Counted from the stretch's first letter, positions 35,844 through 47,888 are shown. The stretch is DNA of 64,000 nucleotides from Austropuccinia psidii (GCA_023105745.1 JALGQZ010000002.1:43390997-43454996), one strand, 5' to 3'. Program-made: numbers and translations. The notes: generated by a model from the letters alone, not told the origin.

Positions 35844-38654
35844 GATCTACTCTTTATCAAACCAAAAGTCAGATACACTCAGGGCCTACATTTCAGAGAA
35901 TGTAGAGAAAGGTTTCATCCAGCCAAGCTTGTCTTCAACAGGAGCACCTCTCCTCTTTGTCAAAAAGAAAGATGGTGACCTCCGTTTGTGTGTTTATTAC
36001 CGCAAACTCAATACTTTTACTAGGAAGAACAAGTATTCTGTTCCTCCTATGAATCAGCTTCTTAATTTCTTCAATGGTTCTTCTATCTTCTCCAAGATTG
36101 ATTTGCATGGTGCATATAACCTGCTCATAATCAAGGAAGTTGATGAACATTTGACATGTTTTAGAACTAAATATGGCAGCTATGAATATTTGGTTATGCC
36201 ATTTGAGCTCACCAATGCTCCTGCCTCTTTTCAAAACCTTGTCAATGATTTTTTTTATTATCTTCTTGATATTTATGTTGTGGTTTATTTGGACAAAATT
36301 ATGGTCTTTTCCAAATCTGAAGAAGAACATGTCACTCATGTGACCACTGTTCTTTCCAGACTCAGAGCCAATAACCTCTTTGCTAAGGCCTCCCAGTGCC
36401 TATTTCATGTTTCTATGTAGAGTACTTAGGTTATGTTGTTTCTTCTGAAGGCATCAAGATGGATGCAGCAAAAGTCCAGCAAATTCTCAATTGGCCACCT
36501 CCAAGAAACCTCAAGTCACTTCAATCATTCCTTGGCTTTGCCAACTTTTACCACTGTTTCATCAAGAATTATTCAAAGAAAATTAGTTCACTCACAAGTT
36601 TACTCAAGAAAGATTCCCATTTTCCCCTCAATGAGGAAGCTCTTAGATAGTTTCCTCAACTCAAAGAGGCATTCACCATTGCGCCAATCCTTTCTCACTT
36701 TGATCCTTCTCTACCCACCATTGTAGAGACTGATTCATCAGATTATTCCTTGGGTGCTGTACTGAGTCAGATCTCTGACTCAAGAAAACATCCCATTGCA
36801 TTTGATAGCCACAGGCTTCTCCCATCTGAGCTCAATTATGAGATTCATGACAAGGAACTCCTTGGCATAGTCTGGGCTCTTAAGCGCTGGAGAGCTTTTC
36901 TCCTTTGAAGTTCTCACCAATCATTCCTCACTTCAATATTTTATGTCATCAAATATTCTCACTTTCCATCAAGCCCGCTGGGCTTGGTTTCTCTCTGAGT
37001 TCCACTTTTCAATCACCTACCGCCCTAGCCGCTTGGCTACTCTTCCAGATGCATTTTCACATCGGGTCGACGTTTACCCAGAGAGGGGGGAAGATTTCAT
37101 TAGCAAGAATCCAATGACTTATCAAAAAATAATCAAGCAAGCTGAAATTCAAGCCTCAAAATTCTTTGCAGTCAAGGTGGAAGCATTTTAAAATTTTATT
37201 GAATCAATTCAGAAGGCATTATGGCAAGATTCTCAATATAGAGGTATTCTTGAAGATTTGGGTAAAGGTAAATCTGTCCAAGATTGTTTTCTTGATTCCT
37301 CTTCCCAACTTCTCCTGTTCAAAGATCCGGTGGTGGTCCCAAATGACCCCAAAATTCAGCTCAGCATACTTCAAAAGAGGCATTACTCTCCTCTAGCTGG
37401 ACACCGTGGCCAAGAGAAGACTCTCAAACTTGTCAAGAGGGATTTTCACTGGCCTGGAATGACTCATTTTATCAATGATTATGTATCATCCTGTCAACAG
37501 TGTTCAAGAAACAAAAATATTCACCACAAGAAGTTTGGACTCCTCAAACCTCTTCCAATTCCAAATGGTCCTTGGATTTGTCTTTCAATGGATCTCATCA
37601 CTCAATTGCCACTGTCCAATTCCTTTGACTCAATCCTTGTCATAGTGGACAGATTCTCAAAAATGGCAGTTTTTATTCCAACAATGTCTTCAATAACTTC
37701 ACTGGATTTGGCTCATTTGATCATCAAGAATATTTTCTCAAAGCATGGCCTTCCTTCAAGCATTGTTAGTGATAGAGGTTCTCTTTTTGTTTCTTCCTTT
37801 TGGACCAATCTTTGTCAGCAGCTCAAGATTTCAAGAGATCTGTCAACTGCTTATCATCTAGAAACTGATGGACAGACAGGGAGGGTAAATCAGATACTAG
37901 AACAGTACCTTTGGATTTATGTCATTTATCATCAAGATGATTGGAACACCTGGCTTCCTCTGGCTGAATTTGCCTACAATAACTCTGACCACTCTTCAAC
38001 AAAACAATCACCTTTTTTCACTGTTTATGGGAGAGATCCTCATTTTGACTCAGTTCACATTACTCAAGATACTCCTTCTGGAAATTTATCAACAAAAATC
38101 CAATCAGTACAGCAAGATGTCAAGAGAGAACCTGAAATTTCCATAAACAGGTTTAAGAGGTATGCAGATAAAAGTAAAGCAAGCTCACCTGTTTTCAATC
38201 CTGGTGACATGGTATGGCTTTCTTCCAAGAACATCAAATGAACTAGACCCACCAAAAAACTGTCTGAAAGATGGTTGGGTCCTTTTCCAATCTTGAAGAA
38301 AGTCAGCACTCATGCCTACCACCTCAAGCTCCCATCTCAATGGAAGTCTATCCACCCAGTCTTCCATATTTCACTCTTAAAACCAGTCAAGACATCAACA
38401 ATCCCAAATAGACATCAAGAGCCTCCTCCTCCAATCATAATTGAAGAAGAAGAAGAATGGGAGTCTCTCAAATACTGGACTCAAAGCTTAAGAGAGGAAA
38501 ATTATGGTATTTGGTGGAATGGAAAGGTTTCAGTCAAGACTCAGAAATATCCACTTGGGAACCAACTGAAAACCTCAAGAATTGTCCCAAACTGGTCAAG
38601 AATTTTCATTCTTTATATCCTGACAAGCCAGGAGCCAGTTCTTCAAGAGCTTGA
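35844..38654 (+). pseudogene. Gypsy-A RT, RNase H, integrase and chromodomain, right of copia-1
   Basis: RT resumes with YSLSNQKSDTLRAYISENVE, then FVKKKDGDLRLCVYYRKLN. The catalytic box is VVYLDKIMVFS, where the second Asp is Lys. Frame breaks lie near 36415, 36647 and 36908. RNase H pieces include VETDSSDYSLGAVLSQ and LPDAFSHR. The integrase reads YSPLAGHRGQEKT, CQQCSRNK, SMDLITQLP, VSDRGSLFVS and TDGQTGRVNQ; the last should be TDGQTERVNQ, so the catalytic Glu is Gly. A TGA at 38239 splits the C-part. The chromodomain is at 38460-38600 (LVEWKGFSQDSEISTWEP), ending near 38652. Two catalytic losses make the element dead. Confidence 0.92.
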
Positions 38655-39236
38655 TTTTTTATGGTGCTTGGTGGGGAGAGGAACTACCAAAATTAAGTCC
38701 CACTCCTGGTTTGCACCCTTAGAGGTATTCTACCCTTTTTGTTGTAAGCATCACCTTGGCCACTCTGTGAGCACTCTGCAATTTTTTGGAAACAGATATT
38801 GGCTTGGCTTTCAACATTTTTTTTTATACGGATCATCTACCAACACCACTTACAGATCATAAGCTTATTGTATAGACAATTTTTTTTATGGCCATTTTCA
38901 CTTGGGCAAATGGACCATTCATTTTTTCATTTCACATTCCAAGTCATTCTTTCAGCAAATTTATTTTCTTTTATGGCACTGGCGGGAGTGGTAATTACCA
39001 AAAGTAAGTTCCTCTCCTGGTCTGCACTTCCCTGAGGGGTCTACAATCTGTCAAAACATCACCTTGGCCACTTTGTGAGCACCTGGCATCAAATTTCTTG
39101 TTTCAGGTCCTTGGCCAATTTCAAAATCAGTTATCAACCTCTGTGATAAAGATTGGAACCTCCTGAATATTCATTTCTCTTTTATTTTTTCCTTTCTTAA
39201 TTTCATTTTCATTTCAAATTTTCTCTTTATTTACGT
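38655..39236. repeat. Gypsy-A 3' flank containing a diverged direct duplication
   Basis: Two blocks near 38664-38790 and 38967-39110 share the order TTATGG, ACTACCAAAA/ATTACCAAAA, CTCCTGGT and CATCACCTTGGCCACT, at roughly 65 percent similarity by eye. No LTR start matching TGTCACAACC is found here. No coding sequence. Confidence 0.55.
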
Positions 39237-40955
39237 TGTGGGAACTCCTTTTGGTGTGGGATGAAATAAGGCAGTACCTTGAGGGGGAAATTATTGGTAA
39301 GTCTGTTTTGAATTTCAGAATTGTCCAATAACCATGGGTGCTAAGGTGTATTAGCTGCCCCTCTAAATAATACTGAATAGTCAGCCTACAGAGAATCACA
39401 AAATAAAATAAGATTTGTGGCCTAAACAGATAGAGAAGACTTATCAGCAGTCTCTAAATCAGACCTTTCGATAACACTTCAGTAAAACTCTGATTTTAAA
39501 AAAAAAACTAAAATTTCTGATACAGTAAAAGCTAAGATTTTTTTTTATTATTTTGATAAAAGTAATGATAATATTTTTTTTTGTTATTTAATAGAATTAA
39601 TAAGAATTATTTTTTTTCGGTTTTATTTTGATTATAATGATTTTATATATATTAATACTAATAAAAAGACTACTGGATATTCTTTTTTTTATATTTTTTA
39701 TGTTAAGTTGATATCACTACTTCTTTTCTTTTAATAATACTAAGCTTCTGAGCTTTTCACTATTGTTATACTACTATTCTTTGAAAACACTAAGCTACTG
39801 AGCAAGGCTACTGAGCTTTTTACTACATTAATACTACTTATTCTTCAACAATACTAAGCTACTGAGCAAGGCTACCAAGCTTTTTTTACTACTAAAACAC
39901 TACTACTACTCTAGATATCCTGCTAGTTCAGGGATGGTTGTGATCCTGGATAGTGGGAACTTGTTCCATGATGCTGGGGAAAATGAGGGAGAGAGGACCT
40001 CTATTTATAGCAGTTGGGCCTCCATAGGGCTTCTCAAAATAGGGTACTCAGAAAAAATCATAGCTGAGAGGCTTTAGCTGGTGAGACGTGTAGTTTTGAT
40101 GTAGCAATGTGTTTGCTGAGAGAATTGTGCTGGTGGTTCTTTTTTCTTATCAAAATCATGTGATGTATTTGAGATAATTTGGCTGGTGAGATTTTCTTTT
40201 TTCTCCCAGAAAGTGGAAAAAATACAGCTCCTGACAATTGAACTTTCTTCTAGTCATATGATATATATGAGAAAGTTATGCTGGTGTTTCTGTTTCTTAT
40301 CAAAATCATGTGATGTCTTCGAGATAATTTTGCTGGTGACATTTTCATTTTTGGTGACTTTGTTACGTATTTTCTGAGAGAATTATGCTGGTGGTGCTTT
40401 TTCTTATCAAAATCATGTGATGTATTTGAGATAATTTGGCTGGTGGTGTTTTCTTGAAGGTGGGGAAAGTATTTGTTGGTTCTATTTTTACGTATGTCAT
40501 GAGAGAATTATGCTGGTGTTTCTGTTTTAGTATTGTATCATTCAATATGGAGATTGCATCATTCCTATCAATTTTGATGCATGTCATTATTACTAAGCAA
40601 GCATTTGTTCTTGGAAATTATATTGTAATTTTATGCATAGCCTTGAGGTATTTCTTCTTTCAATTGAGTCAAGGTGGGGAAAATACAGCTCTGATGCTGT
40701 GGTCCGTCTTCATATACCTTTATTTAGATTAACTCCTTTTAATTGCATAATTTGTTATTGATGATGCAATAAGGTGGATAAATTCTTTGATACTATACTG
40801 TTTTGATAAGATCTTGAGGCTGTGTATTGTATATTTCTTTTTGAAATTTGTAATTGTAATGTGTAAATCTGTTTTGCATAATTCTTTTTATTATCATTTT
40901 TTTCTTTTGTTTTATTGGTAAGCTTGAAACTGGCACTAATGGTATGGAATACCAC
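39237..40955 (-). repeat. Gypsy-C1 3' LTR (minus-strand element)
   Basis: Plus strand: TGTGGGAACTCC to GGAATACCACA, 1719 bp, with TG...CA ends. The adjacent minus-strand integrase ends 57 bases away and the polypurine tract (minus strand AAATGGAGAGAGGG) lies at about 40956-40971. The U3 part (about 40110-40530) holds tandem repeats of about 105-150 bp with TCATGTGA at 40156, 40306 and 40413. The TATA box is at 40001-40009. Confidence 0.88.
40001..40009 (-). promoter_or_regulatory. TATA box of the Gypsy-C1 LTR
   Basis: On the minus strand it reads TATAAATAG followed by AGG. An equivalent box sits at 42490-42498 in the Gypsy-C2 LTR. Confidence 0.65.
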
Positions 40956-40971
40956 ATCCCTCTCTCCATTT

Positions 40972-40989
40972 AATGCTGTCCCCAGCATT
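40972..40989 (-). other. Hairpin with GGGA tetraloop before the Gypsy-C1 polypurine tract
   Basis: Minus strand AATGCTGGGGACAGCATT: a perfect 7-bp stem closed by GGGA, which fits the GNRA loop class. It lies between the pol stop and the polypurine tract and is identical in Gypsy-C2. Confidence 0.7.
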
Positions 40990-41011
40990 CCAGTTGAAAA
41001 GCTTGCCAGTA

Positions 41012-41592
41012 TCAATCATATTCATTTTGTTCAATTTCTTTTCCCTCCAATATTGACTCTTCGTCTTCTATTTCTTCACTGCTTTCAATTTCTGACTCTG
41101 AAATTGATTGAACTTTCTTTCCTCTGGGATAAAACCTTTTGATGTGACTTGCTGCAAATTTTCTTGTAAGTTTAGTGCCATCCAATTCTTCAAGCTCATA
41201 AGGTCCATTATTAATTTGATTTATGACTCTATAAGGTCCATTCCAACGGTTCTTGAAGAGTAAACCCCATTGTGACTCAAGTGGTTTATTATAAACTAAT
41301 ACCAAGTCCCCTGGTTCAAGTGGATTTTTCAGTCTATTTGCCATCCTTTTGTCCAAATATTGAACCGATTTGTGTTGTGAATCTCTTAATTTCTTTGCTT
41401 CTGCTAATCTTGTTTCCTCTTTTGCTGCAATCCTTATAGTTCTTGCTTCCAATAGCTCTTCTGTTGTTGAGATTTTATTCCATTCTATGGCCAGGTATGT
41501 GTTTGTTTCTATGTCAATTGGTAAGACAGCCTGCTGACCAAACTGTAGCTCAAATGGTGAGTATCCTGTTGTTCTTTTTACCGAAATTCTAT
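41012..41592 (-). pseudogene. Gypsy-C1 integrase C-terminal part, cut by Gypsy-C2
   Basis: The minus-strand frame begins at the Gypsy-C2 LTR border (NRISVKRTTGYSPFELQFGQ) and reads through the integrase tail (WGLLFKNRWNGPYRVINQIN, HIKRFYPRGKK) to an acidic end and stop at 41012-41014. It is about 60-70 percent similar by eye to the end of the Gypsy-C2 pol. The upstream part of Gypsy-C1 should lie to the right of Gypsy-C2 but is not seen in this window. Confidence 0.88.
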
Positions 41593-43574
41593 TGTGGGAA
41601 CTCCTCTTGTGTGGGATTAAAATGAGGCAGTACCTGGAGGGGGAAATCACAGGTAACTAGTTTTGAATTGCTAATAACTCCTGTAACCAAGGGTGGCAAG
41701 GGTGTATTGCCTGCCCCTCCTAAAATACTGAACAAAATCTTCCTTGGAGCTCACAAACCAAAATAAAATTAGTAAGTGGCTTTACAACTGCAGAAGACAA
41801 AATTCAGCAGTCTCAGATCAGACCTATTTGATAAATAATATAAAGAAATAAAGTCAGTTATTTTTGGTTAAATTTGAGATTTTAATGAAATACTTGTCTG
41901 TTTAATTTTAATATTTTTGGTTAAATTGAGGTGAGTTGTTTCTTCTTGGTGATAAATCCTTGGTAGGATGGGTTATTTAAGGGTTTCTGAAAAATTTGAT
42001 TGGTGTTGATAAAGGTAATTTTGTTAAGGTATAGCTATAATAGAGTAAAATAATTTTTTTAAAGGTTTGTTATTTTTTTTAAGAGGGGTTAATAATAAGA
42101 TAAAATTGTATTTGTTAAATTTAAGAGGTAAGGTTATTTGATAATGGATTTTTTAAAGGGGTAAGTTAATTTTAAATCTTGATAAATGGTGTTGATTTTA
42201 CTGGATAAAATATTTTAATTGAGTAGTAACCCTAATTTTGGGTACTGGATAATTTTTATTTTTATTTTAATAATAATAAGATTCCACTGAGCTTAGCTAC
42301 TGGGCAATCTTTAACACTATACTTCCACTGAGCTTAGCTACTGGGCAAGTAAAATTCACTATAATTTTCTGGACTACCTCCCAGGTGAGGGATGACTTAT
42401 TCCTGTGCTTGTAATGTGCAGAGGATATATTGTGCATGGGATATAATTTGCATGGGATATAATGTGCATTTTGGGGGGAGAAAGCCCCTCTATTTATACC
42501 TTTTTGGGAGCCCAGGGGGCCCTCCATGGGAGCTGTCTTTTTCCACTTTAATTCCTCTTGATTTCATCATGTGACTCTGTTTTTGGTGAGGACCTTTCTT
42601 GCATGGGTCAGGTGATTTAAGGTTTGGTGATAATTTTCTCTCTGCACAGCCTCCATTTATCACATGATCATCTTTTGGTGGACTGATTATGATGTGATAT
42701 TCTTGAATTTTCCTTGCATGCATGAGGTGATTCAATTTTGGCTGGGGATTTTTGTTGTGCACAGCCTCTTTCTTGTCACATGATATTCTGTTGGTGGATG
42801 CAGTATCACATGATGACCTTGTAACTCCTTTGCATATGTCCTATTTTAGGTTTGGTAGAAGTGGCTGTGTAATTTATGCAGGTGTCATGTTTTTTTTCTT
42901 CTTTTTGAATTTTAAAATGGAGTCAGGTGATAATTTCTTGCATTGGTGAATTTACTGTTATGTATGAGATGGTGTGTTTTTTAAGTTTGACACATGCTGT
43001 GCATAGTCATGTGGTTGAGATTTAATTAGAATTGTGTACTGCATGCAGCCTGTTGTAACTAGCTTTGGTTTGCATGAGGTGATTAGTGGTGTATGTAATT
43101 ATGATTCTGTTTTAAGGTTTTAAGTGGTGTTACTGTGGATATAAGATAAGGTACTCCTGTGGCTGTGTTGTAAATGAGCTGCAGGAATTCCATGGAGTTG
43201 AGCTTTGCATCATGTGACTTTTCTATGTGGAGTTTTAGGTTGCTGTGTAATTCATGCAGGTGTCCTTTTCTTGCTGCATGAGTCCTGTGGCTGTAAGGGG
43301 GTGTAAAGCTGGGTGGTACCTTGTTTGTTGTAACTAGTTTACTATATGTAACTTGATTTTACATATGCATAATGAAATTGAATAATTTATTTAAACACAT
43401 ACACTGCCCTTTGGTGCCTGTGCAATGGTTTTATGAGTTAAATCCAGCTTCTTGCTGTAAAATTGACCTTTTGGGTGTAAATTTGAGTGTAAGTCTGCCT
43501 GTAGGCTGGAATTACTGCTGTTTTGGGGTACTATGAGCTTGAGCCTGGTGAAAAAAATGGTATGGAATACCACA
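41593..43574 (-). repeat. Gypsy-C2 3' LTR (minus-strand element)
   Basis: TGTGGGAACTCC to GGAATACCACA on the plus strand, 1982 bp. It is related to the Gypsy-C1 LTR at both ends but diverged inside. It has a TATA box at 42490-42498 (minus). It also has a diverged tandem duplication near 42595-42685 and 42711-42800, and TCATGTGA or its complement at 42567, 42660, 42776, 42806 and 43210. Confidence 0.88.
42490..42498 (-). promoter_or_regulatory. TATA box of the Gypsy-C2 LTR
   Basis: TATAAATAG followed by AGGGG on the minus strand, at a position equivalent to that in Gypsy-C1. Confidence 0.65.
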
Positions 43575-43589
43575 TCCCCCTCTCCATTT

Positions 43590-43607
43590 AATGCTGTCCC
43601 CAGCATT
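43590..43607 (-). other. Hairpin with GGGA tetraloop before the Gypsy-C2 polypurine tract
   Basis: Same 18-base hairpin as at 40972-40989. The polypurine tract on the minus strand (AAATGGAGAGGGGG) follows at about 43575-43589 and the LTR starts directly after it. Confidence 0.7.
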
Positions 43608-43622
43608 CTAGGTGAGAGCTCT

Positions 43623-46600
43623 TTATTCCTCATCTGATTCTGTGGTTTCCTCCAATACCCCTTCCTCATTTATTGATTCATCTTCTTCACTTTGTTCTTC
43701 TTCTGTGTCTTCTTTTGTGTTTATCAACTTTCCTCTTGGGTAGAACCTCTTGACTTGAGATGCTGCAAATCTTCTTGCTAATTCTGTTCCATCAAGTTCC
43801 TCAAGTTCATATGGTCCATTGTTTATTTGTCTGATTACTCTGTAGGGTCCATTCCATTTGTTTTTGAAAAGTAGCCCCCAATTAGTTTCTATTGCTTTGT
43901 TGTAAATTAGGACCAAATCTCCTGGATTGAGTGGTGTTCTTAGTTGATGTGCCATTCTTCTATCCCAATATTTTATTGAGTCTTCCCTTGATTTTTTGAG
44001 TTTTTCTGCTGCTTTTCTTCTCATCTCTTCTTTTCCTTCCAACTGCTTGGCTCTGGCTTCCAATAATTCCTCAGTTGTGGATATTTTGTGCCATTCTACT
44101 GCTAAAAAGGTTTTTGTTTCAATGTCAATTGGTAATACTGGTAGTTGTCCAAATTGGAGTTCATATGGTGAGAAACCAGTTGTCCTTTTAGTGGAGATTC
44201 TGTCAGCCAAGGTAACCAAAGGTAGATATTTTTTCCATTTTCTTCCATTTTCTCCACACATTTTGACTAATGCATCTTTAAGTTGTTTATGGCCCCTTTC
44301 AACCATTCCTTGAGACTCTGGGTAATAAGGTGTGGTGACTCTGATCCTTGATCCTGCTTTCTTTACTGCATCTTGAAGTTCTTTTCCAAACTCTGGCCCC
44401 CCATCAACAGTTACTTCTTTTGGTGAGCCATACCTGCATATCCATTCTGAGGTGAACCATTCTGCAACTACTTTTGCTGTTAATTTGACTAGTCCAACTG
44501 TTTCTGGCCATCCTGAAAAATCATCTCTGGCCACAACCATATATTTCCATCTTCCAGATTTGATATGGACTGCATCCATACTTACTCTTTCAAAGATTGT
44601 TGATGTTGCTGTAGATTTTCCTTGTTCTCTTTGTAAGTTTTGACTTCTCTTTTGGCAGGCTAGGCAAGATTGAACCCATTTCTTGACTGATTTCTTCATT
44701 CCTTCCCACCAATATCTTGCTTTACATCTTCTGTAAGTTTCATTTTCCCCTCTATGGCCCATGTCTTCATGAAGTGACTTTAAAATGTAGCTTTGAGCTT
44801 CTTGACTTGATATCACCAGTTGAGGGTTTGGGTTGTTTCTTCTTTTGAGTTGGCCATCTTCCAAGAAAAAGTTGGATGACCTTCTTTTTATCCTTCTAAA
44901 TTCTTCATCTTTACTTGATTGTGGTTTTTTCATTGTACTTAAGTATTCTTGCATTCTCTTCCAAAATCCTTCTTGTTTGGTTGGTACTTGTACTCCTGAA
45001 AAATGGAGTGAATTTACATTCTTAGCCCCAAATCCAGGGTGTGGCTTGATCCAATCTTCTTCTTCATCAAATTCTGGTGCATCTTCATCTTCTTCTTCTG
45101 AGTTTTTTGGTCTTCTGGATAGCCCATCTGGCATAGTGAAAGTCTTTCCTGGTTTGTGTACCAAATCAAATGAAAATAGCTGAATGAAAGCCACCCATCT
45201 TGTCATGGGGGCATTGGGTAAGCAAGGGGTGTTGATCATTTCAATTAAAGCTTTGTCATCAACTTGTAATTCAAAATGTTGTCCCCAAAGTATTGTCTGA
45301 AGCTTCTTGAGAATTCTTGCAACTCCACAGAGTTCCAATTTGGGTTGTGAGTATTTTGATTCTAATTTTGAAAAAGTTATTGATTCATATAATACTGGTC
45401 TGTCTTTTCCTTCTTTGTCTTCTTGAGTGAGTACTGCTCCTGCAGCAATGTAGCTTGAATCTACTGCTAGCTTAATTTTCCCTGCCCCTTTGTCATAATC
45501 CAATTTCTTGAGAGTTATTTCTTCTCCAACTATTCTTCTGAGCTTATGGAAAGCTTCTTCACATTTTTGATCCCAATCCCAGTCAACATCTTCTCTGGTG
45601 AGCCTTCTGAGTGGTGATGCAACTTGTGAAAAGTTTTCAATAAACATTCTTACATAGGCACAAAGACCAAGAAATCCTCTTATTTCCTTTTTGTTGAGAG
45701 GTGTTGGCCAATTTTGAATCTTGTTAATCTTTTGTTTTGAGATTGTTCTTCCTTTGAATGATACAACATGCCCTACTATGTCCAAAGCTGGAACACAGCA
45801 TGCAAACTTGGATCCTGAGATAGTAAGTCCTGCTTCTTCAATCCTGAATAAAATTCTTTCTAAAGTTATGGCATATTCCCATATAAATCTTCTTATTGAT
45901 GGGTTTTCTGGTAGTGTTTCCTGGTTATAAAGTGATCTTGGTCCTTTTATTCCTCCATCATCAATAAAAATTCCTACACTTTCTGGTATTTCTTCTTGTA
46001 GTATCCAGGTCATTTGGGCTTGGTATACTGCTACTGAGTTGGTGGCTCCTTGGGGTAGTCTTGTGAGTTGCATCCTTCCAAGGGGTGTTTCAAAAGTGGT
46101 GAGGGGTCTTGTAGTGACATCTAATTATCTTTCATCATACCCTCCCATGATGTCTCCTAGTCCATAACATGCTCTTCCTGCAAATGCATCTACAAATTCT
46201 TCAATGTGAGGTGGTAAGCCAGCATCATTGATGGTGACTTTGTTGAGTTCTTGAAGGTCATGGACAATTCTGAGTTTCCCATTTGATTTGGCCACACAAA
46301 AGATTGGGCTTGTGTAGCTTGAGGTGGATTGCTCATAGAGTCCAGTCCTGATTCTTTCTCTTATTAATTCAGTAAACTGAGGTAAAATTGATTTGGGTAT
46401 AGGAATAGGTTTCTTCTGCCAAGGTTCATGAGGTATTACTGGTATCTTGTAAGGTTTTCCATATGAGTGTTTGAGTAATCCTCTTTCTTCTTTACAGAAA
46501 GCTATTTCTTTTTCCCTTAAGGTAATAGAATTTTTGAGTAAGTTGATTTCTTCATTTGATAACCATCCTGGTGGGCCAAAATTGACTGCTTGGAGTCTTT

Positions 46601-46790
46601 CATGGGTGACCTTGAAGGTTTCTTGAAATATAGGTGGGTTGGGTGATAAAGGTGTTTCATAAGGATCTCTTGACAAAGGTGGTCTTTCCAAAGGTGGGTT
46701 AAGGTCTTGAGGCATTGGCTCATTGACTGGTCTCACCTTCTTCAGGACTGATTTGTATTTGGCTGCTAAAATTTGGTGATTCATCTTCAA
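43623..46790 (-). pseudogene. Gypsy-C2 pol (RT, RNase H, integrase), one in-frame stop
   Basis: One minus-strand frame of 1056 codons from ATG 46788-46790 to the stop at 43623, broken only by TAA at 46125-46127 (GGYDER stop LDVTTR, probably from CAA). RT: SSYTSPIFCVAKSNGKLRIV, YGLGDIMGGYD, GIFIDDGGIKGP. RNase H: LAVDSSYIAAGAVLTQ and MPDGLSRR. Integrase: HEDMGHRGENETYRRC, CLACQKRS, VSMDAVHIKSG, VDGGPEFGK, ESQGMVERGHKQ, with all three catalytic residues. The end is acidic with no chromodomain. The FIDDGGIKGP type of RT is a basidiomycete gypsy lineage. No gag or protease is visible upstream, which is unusual. Confidence 0.93.
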
Positions 46791-46814
46791 TTAGTTATTT
46801 TGTTTCTTCTTCTC

Positions 46815-46839
46815 TTTTTTTTTTTTTTTTTTTTTTTTT
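46815..46839 (-). repeat. Poly-T run (poly-A on the pol strand)
   Basis: Twenty-five T lie directly upstream of the Gypsy-C2 pol start. Longer runs occur at 47847-47884 (38 T) and 48115-48148 (34 T). Confidence 0.9.
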
Positions 46840-47843
46840 AATTATTTCTAAGAATTTGCTAGTGTCCTGAAATCTTGAGGTCTTCACAATTCTTCTTTCT
46901 TCTATAAAAAATGTAGTTTAAGGTCATACAGGACCTACAACTAGGTGTGTAACCCCTGTATATTAGGTATACAAGTCCTGCAGTTTAAGTCATGCAAGGA
47001 CCTCCTGGCCTAATCCAAGGGCTTATCTTTATTCTTGAGCTCCTTTGGGCTTGCTTTTGGATTCCACCTGACTCTTGTGTTATTCTTCAATCTTCATGAT
47101 TCCCACTTGATGCAAGATTCTTCTGGTTGTTTTGTTTCTTGATAAGGAATTTTCTTGTCTTCATTGATGGCTTGAGACTTCACTTTGTTCATTATGGCCG
47201 ATTTGATAATGATAAACACCTGTAAAACCCCTTGTTCCTGTTACACAAAGGAAGCAGTTTATTGTCATGCTAAGGACAAAAATGGTCCTTCAGCACTTCT
47301 CCTGACTAGGACAATCCCCTCCAGCTTCTTGGCTGTTATTTTTTTATAAGTTTCCCTGCCCAAGTCCACAGGGGAAGCAGTTTACTGTCATGCTGAGGAC
47401 CTCTTGAGTCTTCAATCTTCTTTAAAATCCCAAGGGCAATTTGAGTTGAGTGTTTTCATAATCTTGTTGGTCCATCATGTTGAGTGAGTCCTGAGTCAAT
47501 AATTAATCCAGTGAGTCATCCTTCAGTCCATAAATCCTGGCCCGTGATTCTTGAATTCCAATTGAGTTTCAATCCAGAATCAAAGAAATTTCCAAGGTCT
47601 GGTGTTCTCCAAAGGTCAATCCATAAGAAACTCCTGCTTTTCTTCATAAATAATATTCTTCATTTTTAGTATTCTGAATAATTGTCCTATGATAAGTTGT
47701 TTCCCAATTCTCTTGCTATTTCTTCAAAATAATTTATGTCCTTTTGTTCTTTTGTATTCCTGAATTATACCTGTTATAAAGAAATGAAAAATAAAAAATT
47801 GTAATAATAAGGTGATTTAAAATTGATTTTAATATTAATTTAT

Positions 47844-47888
<45 letters not shown>

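Larger units (their letters stand above)
16588..39236 (+). mobile_element. Gypsy-A (Ty3/gypsy chromovirus), split by copia-1
   Basis: The left part (LTR, leader, gag, protease, start of RT) ends at 21026. The right part (RT to chromodomain) resumes at 35844. Removing copia-1 and one copy of the 5-bp duplication GGGGT restores a continuous reading frame across the joint. The 3' LTR is not seen. The Gypsy-C1 LTR begins at 39237, so the end of Gypsy-A is either lost or lies beyond the next nest. Coding damage is heavy, so this is the oldest member of the stack. Confidence 0.85.

Noticed and set aside
47484..47669. Plus-strand 61-codon frame in the hairpin-containing tract
   Set aside because: No motif, not conserved, and it lies among repeat copies without promoter or neighbour context.
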